From JAEXOD01 sp963667875 (GTDB lineage Bacteria; Bacteroidota; Ignavibacteria; Ignavibacteriales; Melioribacteraceae), in contig CAXXGC010000006.1 in assembly GCA_963667875.2 (NCBI GenBank), positions 1 to 64,000 of the forward strand: a stretch of DNA of 64,000 bases. Direction: 5' to 3'. Below are positions 8,254 through 18,469 of the stretch, in pieces. The position numbers and the translations under genes are program-made. Position 1 is the first letter of the stretch. The number at the start of each line of letters is the position of its first letter. The notes under the pieces are model-generated. The model made no database searches and was not told the DNA's origin. It saw only the letters and a program-made list of their open reading frames with translations.

Positions 8254-10413
8254 TTAAAAACGTATTTTAAGATTTCCGAAGTATTCACTTTTTGGTCCGG
8301 GTTGATAAGAATTTCCATCAGGATCGGGTTCCGTAAATGCAATATATTTTTCTCCGGTAAAATTACGGGCAAAAACACTGCATTCCCCATTTACACCTAA
8401 AAGATTCCAAGAATAAGCTACTCTTGCATTAAACAAATTGAATCCATCTTCCCAGTTCTGATATATCGCAGGATCTAATTGACCGCTATAGGCCTTCGAA
8501 TCCGTATAGATTGCCCATTTGGATTGATATTCACTTCCTAAGCTAACACGTATGCTATTACATGGAGTATAAACAAGTTCCGAATAAAGCTGATGTCTTG
8601 GCGAATTTGGCAGCCATTGACCATCAGCAGGTGGTGTTGTTAATACGTAGGCTGGATCTATATAAACAGGGTCAACGCTTGCTGATGTATATTTATAATC
8701 AGCATATGTATAGGCTACCTGCAAACTTAAATTATCAAGTATTTTATACGAAACAAAGGCTTCGATACCATAACGTTTGCTGTTTCCCGCATTACCATAA
8801 AATACTTCCTGATTTCCTCTACCGGTTTGTTTGAAGCGGAAGAAATCATTTTTTGTGTCCATCATAAAACCGGTTAGTTCATAATATATTTTATTATTAA
8901 TAAATCCGCGCGCACCAATTTCATAACAGTTGGAAGTTGCTGCAACCAAATGTGTATTAAATCCTGAATATCCAACCGGATTATTAGCTAATTCCTCTGT
9001 TGAAGGTGGTGTAAATCCCTGGCTGAAATTTGCAAATACAGTTAATTCATCAATAAAATTGTAACTTGCCCCAATTCTAAAAGATGTTTTATCAAAATCT
9101 TTAGTGGTTTTGGCACTATCAAGAGCAAACATTTTATTTGTCAACTCATTATTCAAATAATCGTAACGAATATTTCCCATCAAATTAAATTTATCAATTT
9201 CCAACTTATACAATGCAAAAAAACCACCGCTTTGTTGATAAATAATTTGATTGGCTAAAAGATTACTTAATTCAACGTTGGTTTCATCAGTACTTTCAAC
9301 TCTATTAGGATTACTTCCACTTTGAAGTTTGTACATGTCAATATTTTGCCATTTAAAATCCGAACCAAGGCTGATATTATGTTTAATATCTCCTGAAGTC
9401 AAATGTAAGTTATATTGAGCACTAACACCCGGGTTTGTAATTGTTCTATATTCAGCACATTTGTTGCTTGTTTCTTTGTAATTCCAATAACGTAAAAATG
9501 AAGAAACTTCAATATCTTGTTTTTCGTTTATTATATATGAACCTAATAATCCTAAAGTAGTTCTGTTGGTTTTTTGGTATTCATTAAATGGGTTAGCATC
9601 CGGATTTGCTTGCTTCAGGTCATTAAATTGTCCCAGGTTTAATCCTTCCGGATTTTGCTGAAAATAATCGGTATGCGAAATAATCTGGGTTAATTTAACT
9701 TTATCTGAAAAATTAAAATTAGATTTTTCGTATAGTTTATTACTCCAAAAAGCCTGATGATCTCTATATCCGGCACCATCGGTTCTTGAATAACTTAAAC
9801 GGTAATCAACAATATCCTTAACGCCGCCTAATTGTAATGATTCTTTATAAAACCCATTTGAACCTATGGTTTGATTATATTCGCCTTCAATTGATGAGGC
9901 TCCCCCATTTTTTGTAGAAATAGATAATATTCCGGCAGCGCTACCACAGCCATATAAACCAGCCGCAGGCCCTCTTAATACTTGTATGTTTTGAACCGAT
10001 GACCAATCAACATCATATAAATCCGGTGCAAAACCTGAAGGATCATTAACAGGAATACCATCAATAATCACTCCAATACCGCGTAAACCGCGTTCAGTTA
10101 AAATTCCTTGTCCTCTAATTGATACATGAACTCTTTCTCCATCATGCTGGTTATCAATTCTAACACCGGGAACCAAACGTAATGCTTCTTCAACAGCAAT
10201 AGCTTTTGGCATAAGAGTTAGCATATCGGATGTTACAAGAGAAATGGAACCCGGATTATTTTTTAATTGAATGGGCATCCGGTTGGCATTAATAATTACT
10301 TCTTGCAAATTGTATGTAAGTGTATCAGAACTTTTAATTTCTTTTTTGTATTGTGAATAAACATTATACGAAAACACAATAGAAATTAGTAAAAATAAAA
10401 TGGTTTTTTTCAT
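8254..10413 (-). CDS. TonB-dependent outer-membrane receptor
   Basis: A 719-residue outer-membrane receptor for energy-dependent uptake of a ligand such as a siderophore, metal complex or vitamin. I start it at the ATG at 10413 because AAGGG lies five bases upstream and it opens a clean signal peptide (MKKTILFLLISIVF, end ~VYSQ); an ATG at 10428 would add five residues. A plug domain covers ~40-150, with signatures LRLVPGVRI, IRGQGILTERG, DGIPVND and VLRGPAAGLYG. The rest is a 22-strand-type barrel with a SQGFTPPSTEEL loop and a C-terminal Phe (NLKIRF) as needed for Bam insertion. There is no carboxypeptidase-like N-terminal extension. The ligand is unknown. It lies 110 bases downstream of a small membrane-anchored protein on the same strand. 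Confidence 0.92.
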   Translation of the reverse strand: MKKTILFLLISIVFSYNVYSQYKKEIKSSDTLTYNLQEVIINANRMPIQLKNNPGSISLVTSDMLTLMPKAIAVEEALRLVPGVRIDNQHDGERVHVSIRGQGILTERGLRGIGVIIDGIPVNDPSGFAPDLYDVDWSSVQNIQVLRGPAAGLYGCGSAAGILSISTKNGGASSIEGEYNQTIGSNGFYKESLQLGGVKDIVDYRLSYSRTDGAGYRDHQAFWSNKLYEKSNFNFSDKVKLTQIISHTDYFQQNPEGLNLGQFNDLKQANPDANPFNEYQKTNRTTLGLLGSYIINEKQDIEVSSFLRYWNYKETSNKCAEYRTITNPGVSAQYNLHLTSGDIKHNISLGSDFKWQNIDMYKLQSGSNPNRVESTDETNVELSNLLANQIIYQQSGGFFALYKLEIDKFNLMGNIRYDYLNNELTNKMFALDSAKTTKDFDKTSFRIGASYNFIDELTVFANFSQGFTPPSTEELANNPVGYSGFNTHLVAATSNCYEIGARGFINNKIYYELTGFMMDTKNDFFRFKQTGRGNQEVFYGNAGNSKRYGIEAFVSYKILDNLSLQVAYTYADYKYTSASVDPVYIDPAYVLTTPPADGQWLPNSPRHQLYSELVYTPCNSIRVSLGSEYQSKWAIYTDSKAYSGQLDPAIYQNWEDGFNLFNARVAYSWNLLGVNGECSVFARNFTGEKYIAFTEPDPDGNSYQPGPKSEYFGNLKIRF

Positions 10414-10523
10414 TTTTTCCCTTTTCATTAATTTTAGTTAAAAGAATTTCTTTTCAGTTAAAAAAAGCATAGTTATTGGCCGATTTTTCAACCAAAAGAC
10501 TTAATGTAAATTTTATCTAATTT

Positions 10524-11069
10524 TTAACTAATCTCGGGAGGGGGTGATATGGGAGTTTTGTAAAAAAATAAAGGAATTTGTGATGAATATGTCAATCCGT
10601 TTTGTTTTGTCTGTTCAAAAAATAATTTAATATTAATTATTGGTAAAGCCTGCGAAATAAGATTTGACAATATAGTTCTTAATTTGGGACTTTTTGTTTT
10701 ATCATTAACAAGTTTATTAATATTTTTGGTAAATGTTTTTACCATCGTTTCTTCACGTTTATCATTCAGGGCATAAACAAAAACATAATTATTATCATTT
10801 TTATCCTCGGAAATTTCAACAATATCAAAAAGCTTATTATCTTTAAAGAACTCTTTCTTTTTTTCCCATATAAAACCGTTTCTATTGTTAAAAAGATCTT
10901 TTTTGGGTATTCTAAAACTAATCAATTCATCAAACAAATATTTATGGCATTTTATATACTGAAACATTTCCTGGTTAATTAAACTCCTCATCTGATAAAA
11001 TATTATAACAAATCCACCGGAGTTTATAAAAATTAAAAATGCTAATAATATGTTTATTATTTTCTTCAC
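10524..11069 (-). CDS. Small membrane-anchored protein upstream of the TonB receptor
   Basis: No ATG is available at the 5' end. The GTG at 11069 gives MKKIINILLAFLIFINSGGF, a typical signal-anchor opening, so I prefer it over TTG codons up to 11093. The 181-residue product has one N-terminal membrane segment, a charged alpha/beta body (~30-150) and a tail ending KTPISPPPEIS. I do not recognise a named family. Small anchored proteins with proline-rich tails are, as far as I recall, often found beside TonB receptors in Bacteroidetes, but this is memory, not a search. Same-strand position and a 110-bp gap suggest co-transcription with the receptor. TAAATTTG just upstream of the GTG matches the TAnnTTTG -7 pattern and would make the message nearly leaderless. 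Confidence 0.6.
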   Translation of the reverse strand: MKKIINILLAFLIFINSGGFVIIFYQMRSLINQEMFQYIKCHKYLFDELISFRIPKKDLFNNRNGFIWEKKKEFFKDNKLFDIVEISEDKNDNNYVFVYALNDKREETMVKTFTKNINKLVNDKTKSPKLRTILSNLISQALPIINIKLFFEQTKQNGLTYSSQIPLFFYKTPISPPPEIS

Positions 11070-11423
11070 TTTATACAAATTTATTTGCAACAAAAATACG
11101 GATTCATTATTAATATAGCAATATCTGATTTAATTAATTATGACCAGCAAAATTGGATTGTTAAGAATATGCAAATAATCGATTTTTTAATTGTTTGAAA
11201 AACATTAAAAGGAAAAATTTATTTAAACTGTTAATACAATAAATTTAAAAATAATATAAAATATTATCTACAATAAATCATATTTAGTTTTGAAGCGTCT
11301 AAAGTAATTATATATTTTTAATTTGCTTTGAGGTTGTATTATAAAGTTATAATTAAATTAGCTCAAAGAATAAATTACAAAGTTTTAGGTTTATTTTTTA
11401 TCAATATTAATTAAGGAATTGAA
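11070..11423. other. Divergent intergenic region
   Basis: About 350 AT-rich bases between the minus-strand small membrane protein and the plus-strand propeller gene. It must hold both promoters. I see no structured RNA, repeat array or clear operator. Confidence 0.4.
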
Positions 11424-14400
11424 ATGAAAAAAACATTACTAACTTTATTTTTATTTGCATTTGTTTTATCCATTTATCCTCAAGAAAGTAAAATGTGGGA
11501 TAATGTTTCCGAAAAAATTAAAAGCCGAAAATATTTTAAGAGGTATGAGTGGTTTTATAGACAAAGAGCTACACCATTTGATACAATCAACACATCAAAA
11601 CTTAATAGTGAATTTGTAAAGGAAAAAGCAAAAACCTTAATTGAAAATAAATCAACTTTACAATGGCTGCCAGTTGGTCCAAAAGGAATAACACAAATAT
11701 TTCCTAGTCATTGGGGGGTTTCAAGTGGTCGTTGCCGGGCACTTGATATTCATCCGCAAGATCCAAATATTGCATATATTGGTGCAGCCTCAGGAGGCAT
11801 TTGGAAAACAACAGATGGAGGACAAAATTGGCAATCGATAAGTGATAATTTTAATTCAATCACTTTTGGTGCAATTGCTATTGATCCGAATAACCCGGAA
11901 GTGGTTTATGCGGGCACCGGTGAAGCATGTAATGGTTTATCTCCATTTACTTATTATGGTGATGGTTTATACAAAACCACCGATGGTGGTTTGACATGGA
12001 CAAAAATTGGTGCAGAATTAAATGTAAAAACACATGTTGGTGATATTGTAGTTAATCCAAATAATTCGAATCTAGTTTACGCTGCTTTTGCCGGAGGAAA
12101 CAGTTACATTCCAAATCCTGAACGAACAGGTGTTTGGCGAAGTACTGATGCCGGGCAAACTTGGCAAAAAACTTTATCGGTTTCGGAAGCTTATGATATT
12201 GAATGTAATCCAACAGATGAAAATATTGTTTATGCAGCTGCCGGAGGAGCAAATAATAATGCCGGTTTTTACAAATCAACAGATAAAGGACAAACTTGGG
12301 TAAAAAGCAATAATGGATTAGGAAGTACTTCAAACATAAGCAGAATGCAGATATCTATATGTTACGGCTCACCAAATATTATATATGGATATACTTTTGG
12401 ATCTTCCACTAAAGCATTTAAAACAACTGATGCCGGTACCAATTGGGTTGAATTAACTTCAACTAATCCTCTTGGAGGATATCATGCTTCGATGGGATGG
12501 TATGATCAAGGGAATTACGACCTAAGTGTTGCAGTAAAACCAGATGATCCAAATTTTGTTTTAATTGGTAATGTCGAATTGCATAAATCAACAGACGGCA
12601 AAAATTTTTCTGTTTTTAGAATTCCCGGTTCAACTGATATTTGGGGTTCCCCTGTTCATGTTGATTATCATAAAATTGTATATTCTAAATCAAATCCGCA
12701 AATAGTTTATCTTATCTCCGATGGTGGTGTATTTAGATCTACTGACGGAGGAAATTCATGGAAAAATAAAAATAATGGAATTTCAACTATTCAATTTTAT
12801 TGTATAGCTTCCCATCCCACCGATAGGAATAAAATAATTGGCGGTGCTCAGGATAATGGAAATTTTAGAACACTTGACGCCGGCAGTACAAATTGGGAGT
12901 GTTCATCAACTGGCGATGGTATGAATTGTTTTTTTGATCACACAAATCCAAACACAGTATATTTTAGCACTCAATATGGCAGTTTATTAAAAAGTAATAA
13001 CCAAGGGAATTTTAATTCGGTTACTTCAATAAAACCAAACTATTCAACAAATGAAAATCCTTTTTGGAATGCTCCGTTTTTTATGCATCCAACAAATAAC
13101 AATATAATTTATGTAGCATCTACCAGATTGTGGAGGTCAACAAACGCCGGAAATAATTGGACTCCAATGAGTTCATATTTTAATGCAAGTGTTAGTTCAA
13201 TGGATCAAAACAGATTATATCCGGAAATTATGATTGCCTGTGCAGGTGGAAATTTTTCATCTAATCCTACGGTTTATGTTTCTACCGATGAAGGAATTAC
13301 TTGGACAAGTGTAGATCAAAATATTCCGGGGTCAAAAAGATTTATTTCAAATGTTAAAACAGATCCAATAAAACGAAATATTATTTATGCAGTACGGTCG
13401 GGATTTGGTTCAGGAAAAATCTACAAATCCGATAATTTAGGTTTAACCTGGGTAAATATTAGCGGCAATTTACCGGATATTCCTCATAATGATTTATTTA
13501 TCGATCCTTCAGCTCCAGGTTATTTATATACCGCAAATGATTTTGGTGTATACCAAACAACTGATGGCGGGGTTAATTGGACAAGAATAAATAATGGAAT
13601 GCCAATAGTTCCGGTAATGGACTTAGATTATGTAAAATATGGAACAACAAGATTATTACGTGCCGGTACTTATGGACGATCGGCATACGAACTTGAACTT
13701 CCTGAAGCAAATTTTGCGTATGTCAGTTTGATTACTCCTTATGCCGGAGAAAAAATTACTGAAGGAAGCAGAATTAATATACGCTGGGCAAGTAACGATA
13801 TTAGTAAAGTAAATATTTATTTTTCTAAAGATAATAAAGTCAGCTGGCAGTTATTGGTTAACGGATATACTGCAACCTCTCTTGAATATTCGTGGTTAGT
13901 TCCAATTGGTATTGCAGACAGCTGTTTTATTAAAATTGAAGATAAATTAAATCCTCAAAATTTTCAGATGAACGATAATGCGTTTTCAATAATACACTTA
14001 AACTCCCCCAACATTATAAGACCGCTAAATGCTGCCGTTAATTATGATAATGAACCGGCGGTTTTTGAATGGCAGGTTATTTCCGGTATAGATAAATACG
14101 CAGTTGAAATATCTACCGATTCCCTATTTTCTAACGTAGTTGTTTTTGACAGTTTAATTTCTACAACAAAAAAAGAAATAACCGGATTATTAAACAATCA
14201 AAAGTATTATTGGAAAGTTGGTGCCCGTAATGAATTAGTTCCCTATCAAATGTCAAATCTATTTAGTTTTGAAACGCAATTAGCAAAACCTACATTATTA
14301 TTGCCTCAAAATAATACTACTAATGTACCAACTGTAACAGATTTTAGTTGGGAAAATACTAACGGGGCCCAATATTATCATTTACAGCTTTCAAAAAATA

Positions 14401-14897
14401 TTTTCTTTAATCAACTTGTTGTTAATGACAGCACATTAACAAATAATCAATATCATATATCGGGATTATTATCAAATAAAATATATTATTGGCGCGTACG
14501 TGCAGGCAGCAATAATGGTTATGGAAAATACTCGCAATATTTTAAATTTACAACTGCTGTTGCCAGTGCAATTGAGGATAATTTAAATGGGTCGCCAAAA
14601 GAATTTGTATTAATGAATAATTACCCAAATCCATTTAATCCTGAAACAGCAATTCGTTTTGGAATACCTTCAAGCGGTGCTGTAAAATTAATAATATATG
14701 ATGGATTAGGAAAAGAAGTTAAAGTAATTAAAAATTTATACTCCCAAGCCGGTTATTACGAAATTGTTTGGGATGGCAAAAATTCTTCTTCATTGCAGTC
14801 GGCAAGTGGTATTTATTTTTACCGACTTGAAGCAAATTTGGATGTTAACAATAATAAAACTAATTTTAAAATTGGGAAGATGATTTTATCTAAATAA
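11424..14897 (+). CDS. Large BNR/VPS10-like propeller T9SS cargo protein
   Basis: A 1157-residue predicted secreted protein. After a signal peptide (1-~20, ending YPQ) and a leader (YEWFYRQRATPFDTIN), residues ~75-760 form one or two beta-propellers with many BNR/Asp-box-type turns (GGIWKTTDGGQNW, GDGLYKTTDGGLTW, GVFRSTDGGNSWK), as in VPS10/sortilin-like bacterial proteins. Residues ~770-860 (TPYAGEKITEGSRINIRW) look like a Kre9/KNH-type Ig domain. Two Fn3-like modules follow (~865-960 and ~965-1050), and a T9SS type A sorting domain starts at ~1067 (NNYPNPFNPETAI). The family is common in Ignavibacteria; binding or hydrolytic function is not established. It is a single-gene transcript, with AAGGAATTGAA before the ATG and a terminator after. 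Confidence 0.9.
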   Translation: MKKTLLTLFLFAFVLSIYPQESKMWDNVSEKIKSRKYFKRYEWFYRQRATPFDTINTSKLNSEFVKEKAKTLIENKSTLQWLPVGPKGITQIFPSHWGVSSGRCRALDIHPQDPNIAYIGAASGGIWKTTDGGQNWQSISDNFNSITFGAIAIDPNNPEVVYAGTGEACNGLSPFTYYGDGLYKTTDGGLTWTKIGAELNVKTHVGDIVVNPNNSNLVYAAFAGGNSYIPNPERTGVWRSTDAGQTWQKTLSVSEAYDIECNPTDENIVYAAAGGANNNAGFYKSTDKGQTWVKSNNGLGSTSNISRMQISICYGSPNIIYGYTFGSSTKAFKTTDAGTNWVELTSTNPLGGYHASMGWYDQGNYDLSVAVKPDDPNFVLIGNVELHKSTDGKNFSVFRIPGSTDIWGSPVHVDYHKIVYSKSNPQIVYLISDGGVFRSTDGGNSWKNKNNGISTIQFYCIASHPTDRNKIIGGAQDNGNFRTLDAGSTNWECSSTGDGMNCFFDHTNPNTVYFSTQYGSLLKSNNQGNFNSVTSIKPNYSTNENPFWNAPFFMHPTNNNIIYVASTRLWRSTNAGNNWTPMSSYFNASVSSMDQNRLYPEIMIACAGGNFSSNPTVYVSTDEGITWTSVDQNIPGSKRFISNVKTDPIKRNIIYAVRSGFGSGKIYKSDNLGLTWVNISGNLPDIPHNDLFIDPSAPGYLYTANDFGVYQTTDGGVNWTRINNGMPIVPVMDLDYVKYGTTRLLRAGTYGRSAYELELPEANFAYVSLITPYAGEKITEGSRINIRWASNDISKVNIYFSKDNKVSWQLLVNGYTATSLEYSWLVPIGIADSCFIKIEDKLNPQNFQMNDNAFSIIHLNSPNIIRPLNAAVNYDNEPAVFEWQVISGIDKYAVEISTDSLFSNVVVFDSLISTTKKEITGLLNNQKYYWKVGARNELVPYQMSNLFSFETQLAKPTLLLPQNNTTNVPTVTDFSWENTNGAQYYHLQLSKNIFFNQLVVNDSTLTNNQYHISGLLSNKIYYWRVRAGSNNGYGKYSQYFKFTTAVASAIEDNLNGSPKEFVLMNNYPNPFNPETAIRFGIPSSGAVKLIIYDGLGKEVKVIKNLYSQAGYYEIVWDGKNSSSLQSASGIYFYRLEANLDVNNNKTNFKIGKMILSK

Positions 14898-14935
14898 AAT
14901 AGACTATTTAGCAAAGAAATAGTTACAATTTATAG

Positions 14936-14966
14936 AAGCCGGTTTTTAAATAAATCGGCTTTTTTG
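14936..14966 (+). terminator. Rho-independent terminator after the propeller gene
   Basis: 10-bp stem (14936-14945 with 14952-14961, one G-T pair) with AAGCCGGTTT as the left arm, followed by T's. Confidence 0.8.
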
Positions 14967-15127
14967 TTATTTTTAATCTAAGTAATTTTCACATTTAACT
15001 TCGTTTTCCATACGACCTACCCAAAAGTAGTTCCTTTTTCGTTCTTTAGCACTATTGTTTTTACATCTTCATTATAGTAGTTTGTATTATAAAATTAAAA
15101 AACATCAGTATAAAACACGGAGATATT

Positions 15128-15415
15128 ATGTCACGCAATAGTCGTATGGCCAAAAGCATTTTAATAGGTTTTTTATCAGGTGCTATAGTTGGTACCTCAG
15201 CAGCTTTACTTTATGCCCCAAAATCAGGTAAAAAGTTACGCCGCGATATAAAACATAAAGCGCAAGATCTAAAAGAAGATGCCGATGAATTCCTAAATGA
15301 TGTAAAAGGAAAAGCAAACGTTGTTTTAAATGAAGGAATAAACAAAGCTGAGCAGATGATATCAGACGCTAAACTAAAAGCCGGGGAAATATTGCGTGAT
15401 ATTCATCAATCGTAA
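15128..15415 (+). CDS. YtxH domain-containing protein
   Basis: A 95-residue protein with one N-terminal membrane segment (~10-28, ILIGFLSGAIVGTSAALLYAP), the LLYAPKSGKKLR signature of the YtxH family (PF12732), and then an amphipathic helical tail rich in Lys, Glu and Asp. YtxH proteins are small membrane-anchored general-stress or envelope-associated proteins with no known enzyme activity. GGAG is well placed before the ATG. It stands alone between two unrelated secreted-protein genes. Confidence 0.9.
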   Translation: MSRNSRMAKSILIGFLSGAIVGTSAALLYAPKSGKKLRRDIKHKAQDLKEDADEFLNDVKGKANVVLNEGINKAEQMISDAKLKAGEILRDIHQS

Positions 15416-15476
15416 ATTTATTAAGACATTTTTACTTAAGATTATATATTAAGTAATAGATTGAGTATCTTTAGAA

Positions 15477-18185
15477 TTATTTTAACAAAACCATTTTGTT
15501 ATTTGATATAAAATTACCCGTTTGCAATTTATAAATATAAATGCCGCTGCTTAACTGTGATGTTTCAAAATTTACTGAATGATATCCGGCACTAAAATTA
15601 TTGTTTACAAGAACAGCTATTTCATTGCCAATTACATCATATATTTTTATTAATGTATTTCCTGTTAATTTTTGATTCCATGAAATAATTGTAGATCCAT
15701 TAAATGGATTTGGGTAATTTTGATATAATTTAAATTGATTTGGTTCATACAAATTAATATCATCTGTATTTGAAGTTTCTTGATATAACGACATTTTAAA
15801 AGCATCAGCTCTTATTACCGGCCCTGTGCTGCTTTCTCCCGAATCGATAACTTTTATTTGTACGGGTTTGTTTGCCGTAAATAAATATCTTCCTATGTTT
15901 TTCCAGGCACCACTCCCCTCATTTTGATTAAGATACAATGAATCAATCAAAACTCCATCGGAAATAATTTTATATAAAGCATTATTTGCTGAATTAACCG
16001 TCACCGGAATGATTTCAAAAACATCAAATAATCCTGTTCGGTTGGGTAAAAAATTAAATGCAGCTGAAGGTCCATTAAACGAAGTTTGTATATAAGCATA
16101 CCTGCTTGATAAACCATATGCTTGAGCTACGCTTGTAAACCAAGATCCTGTTTCAGTATAGAATTCACTGTTACTGTTATCCACAATTCTAAAATAATTT
16201 TCAACTAAAACTGAAAAAGGAATTTTACAAATAGGATTTATAGGATCATCACTTATAATAATTATGGTATCATTTACTGAACCAATTGTTTGTGGAATAA
16301 AACTGATTGGAATGGTAATTTTTTGCATCCCGCCAATAAAAAGAGGCAAATCCGTTAAAATATTAATAATACCTTTAACGGAATAAATATTACTTATTTT
16401 TAATTCATTAATTCCGGTATTTGTAATTTCAAAATTAATCCTTAAACTATCATCAATACTAATTTCTTCAGCATCAATGTATTGCTCTTTAATAGTAATT
16501 TGTTTATCTCTTACATAAGCCGTTTGTTTTATAACATCAGCCGAAAGTACTTTATTATTTTGACCTGTATTTTTAGCATACATTTCTAAAATAATATTTT
16601 CACCGTTAACAAAATTAATGGTAGTTACATATATCCATTTTTTTAGATTCCCTAATGCCGGTAATTGAATAGTTTTATCCACAATTCCGTTTTTAATTAA
16701 ATCGAATTTAACTGTATCAATAAAATTTGATATTTGCGGAAACTGCACAAATATATTTTGCACTCCGGTATAATCCGAATTAAGTACCCATCTTACCTTA
16801 GCGGAATCTCCGATGTTTAGACTTGTTATTCTTGAATCAAGATTCCATGCACTATTATTTGATGTTGTCCAGTTTCCGTATATTTCCGAATAGCGCGAAT
16901 CTCCGTTATCAATATAATTATCATCAGGTATATATTTTATAAATTTTGTAGAAAGATTTCCTGCTGTATCCGTTATTGCAGCACCAACTTTACCAAGCTC
17001 ATTTTTTGGAAAAGATAATGTTGTGCGCCAGCTGTTTTGTGATAATCTTTCACAATCAGCAAGTATATATCTTTCGTATTTGTCTTTAACCGCAACAAAT
17101 GGTTTCATCTGAAAGATTGGTTCGTTTGAGGTAATTAAAAATTTAACATCGTTTCCGTTTATTTCGTCAGATAATAAAAGTTCCGGCTTAATATTATCAT
17201 TATTATGAAGCCAATATTGATAAGCCTCTACAGCAGTGCAATACCTAAACTTTACTGCAGGATAATTAATTGCCGCTTGATGAATAATATTATTTACCTG
17301 CTGGATTTCACTTAAAAAACCTTCTTCCGGCAAATGTGACCAGCCGCAAACCAGTTGATCAGTTCCTTGTTTTGCTTTTAGAAACACTTTATTAATCATA
17401 TCTTGTGTTATAGATCCCATATACTTAGAACGAACATTCCAACTTTTGCTATTACCTGCCAATTGATAATTTAATGGTGAAGGATGAAACGGAACAAATT
17501 CGGACGATGCCTGAGACCAATCGTAAACATTATCTATTGGTTCATCAATAGAAGAGCGCACATTTGGATAATCGTTATGAAGACTATACGGAAGAATTTT
17601 ATTTAAATAATTTTGCCAATTATTATCCATGTAATGCCATCCGCTTCTAAAAGAAACCGGAAAAACATCTTCCTCCAAAAGAAATTGCGCCAGAGTATAA
17701 TTAAAATCATTCATTGTTTCAGTAAAATTATGTGCCTGATTCCAAAAATATTGTCCGTCACCATTATAATCAGTCCAGTTAAATGTATGGTAATGAAGTG
17801 ATAATTCATCACCCCATAATTCAATTTGTGGACCAAAATATTTTTTCATCAAATACAAAGTCATTGTATTACTTACAGGAACGTTGTTATTTTTGGCATA
17901 CCTGAAAATATTTCCGGCCATCATCCACCATGTCATTTTTAATTTATTCCCATACGAATCCAATATTTGATTTCTAAAAGTTTCATCCATAACAGCAGCA
18001 GTATTGGTACCTTGGGCAGTAAATAACTCTAAATTATAATAGTTGTGATAAGTTGCGGTACCCATTCCATCCCAAATACCCGTGTCGGAACCAAGCACAA
18101 TATATACTTTACCTTGCGCAAGGATGATATTTGACAAAATAAATATAAATATAACAACAAAACGAATCAAAGAGTGTAAGCTCAT
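15477..18185 (-). CDS. Secreted T9SS cargo with deacetylase-like N-terminus and golvesin-like modules
   Basis: A 902-residue protein. Residues 1-23 form a signal peptide. Residues ~25-330 contain VLGSDTGIWDGM, LSLHYHTFNW and FPVSFRSGWHYMD in an order that recalls polysaccharide-deacetylase (NodB) folds, with Asp and His residues that could bind a metal, though this is a weak resemblance. Two copies of a golvesin/Xly-type carbohydrate-binding-like module follow: one at ~430-570 (IDNGDSRYSEIYGNW) and one at ~680-800 (VDNSNSEFYTETGSW, closing VIRADAFKMSL). An Ig-like segment (~575-675) lies between them. A type A T9SS sorting domain starts at ~819 (YQNYPNPFNGST). It is probably an extracellular glycan-active or glycan-binding protein. 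It is transcribed alone, convergent to the YtxH gene. Confidence 0.8.
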   Translation of the reverse strand: MSLHSLIRFVVIFIFILSNIILAQGKVYIVLGSDTGIWDGMGTATYHNYYNLELFTAQGTNTAAVMDETFRNQILDSYGNKLKMTWWMMAGNIFRYAKNNNVPVSNTMTLYLMKKYFGPQIELWGDELSLHYHTFNWTDYNGDGQYFWNQAHNFTETMNDFNYTLAQFLLEEDVFPVSFRSGWHYMDNNWQNYLNKILPYSLHNDYPNVRSSIDEPIDNVYDWSQASSEFVPFHPSPLNYQLAGNSKSWNVRSKYMGSITQDMINKVFLKAKQGTDQLVCGWSHLPEEGFLSEIQQVNNIIHQAAINYPAVKFRYCTAVEAYQYWLHNNDNIKPELLLSDEINGNDVKFLITSNEPIFQMKPFVAVKDKYERYILADCERLSQNSWRTTLSFPKNELGKVGAAITDTAGNLSTKFIKYIPDDNYIDNGDSRYSEIYGNWTTSNNSAWNLDSRITSLNIGDSAKVRWVLNSDYTGVQNIFVQFPQISNFIDTVKFDLIKNGIVDKTIQLPALGNLKKWIYVTTINFVNGENIILEMYAKNTGQNNKVLSADVIKQTAYVRDKQITIKEQYIDAEEISIDDSLRINFEITNTGINELKISNIYSVKGIINILTDLPLFIGGMQKITIPISFIPQTIGSVNDTIIIISDDPINPICKIPFSVLVENYFRIVDNSNSEFYTETGSWFTSVAQAYGLSSRYAYIQTSFNGPSAAFNFLPNRTGLFDVFEIIPVTVNSANNALYKIISDGVLIDSLYLNQNEGSGAWKNIGRYLFTANKPVQIKVIDSGESSTGPVIRADAFKMSLYQETSNTDDINLYEPNQFKLYQNYPNPFNGSTIISWNQKLTGNTLIKIYDVIGNEIAVLVNNNFSAGYHSVNFETSQLSSGIYIYKLQTGNFISNNKMVLLK

Positions 18186-18469
18186 TATATCACCATCTAA
18201 TCATAAACAGTTCATTTAAACTTATTAAAAACAAAACCCAATTTCAATGTTAACTCATTTTCTAAAATAACTTAATACTGATTATTAGAGTAATTTAGTT
18301 ATAAATATAAGTAATTTTTTCACTTCCCTATCAATAATAATAATTATTAACTGAAGTGTGAAAAAGTAATTGACTTAATCAGAATTTTTTATCTTATTTG
18401 GAATATCAAAATTTAATAATAAAATAAACTTTAATTAATTAGTTAGCCGCTAAACCAAGGACAAAAATT

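Noticed and set aside
18361..18400. An FNR/CRP-type site (TTGACTTAATCAG) before the heme-copper operon
   Set aside because: The half-sites are five bases apart instead of six and one half is imperfect, so it is likely chance in AT-rich sequence.
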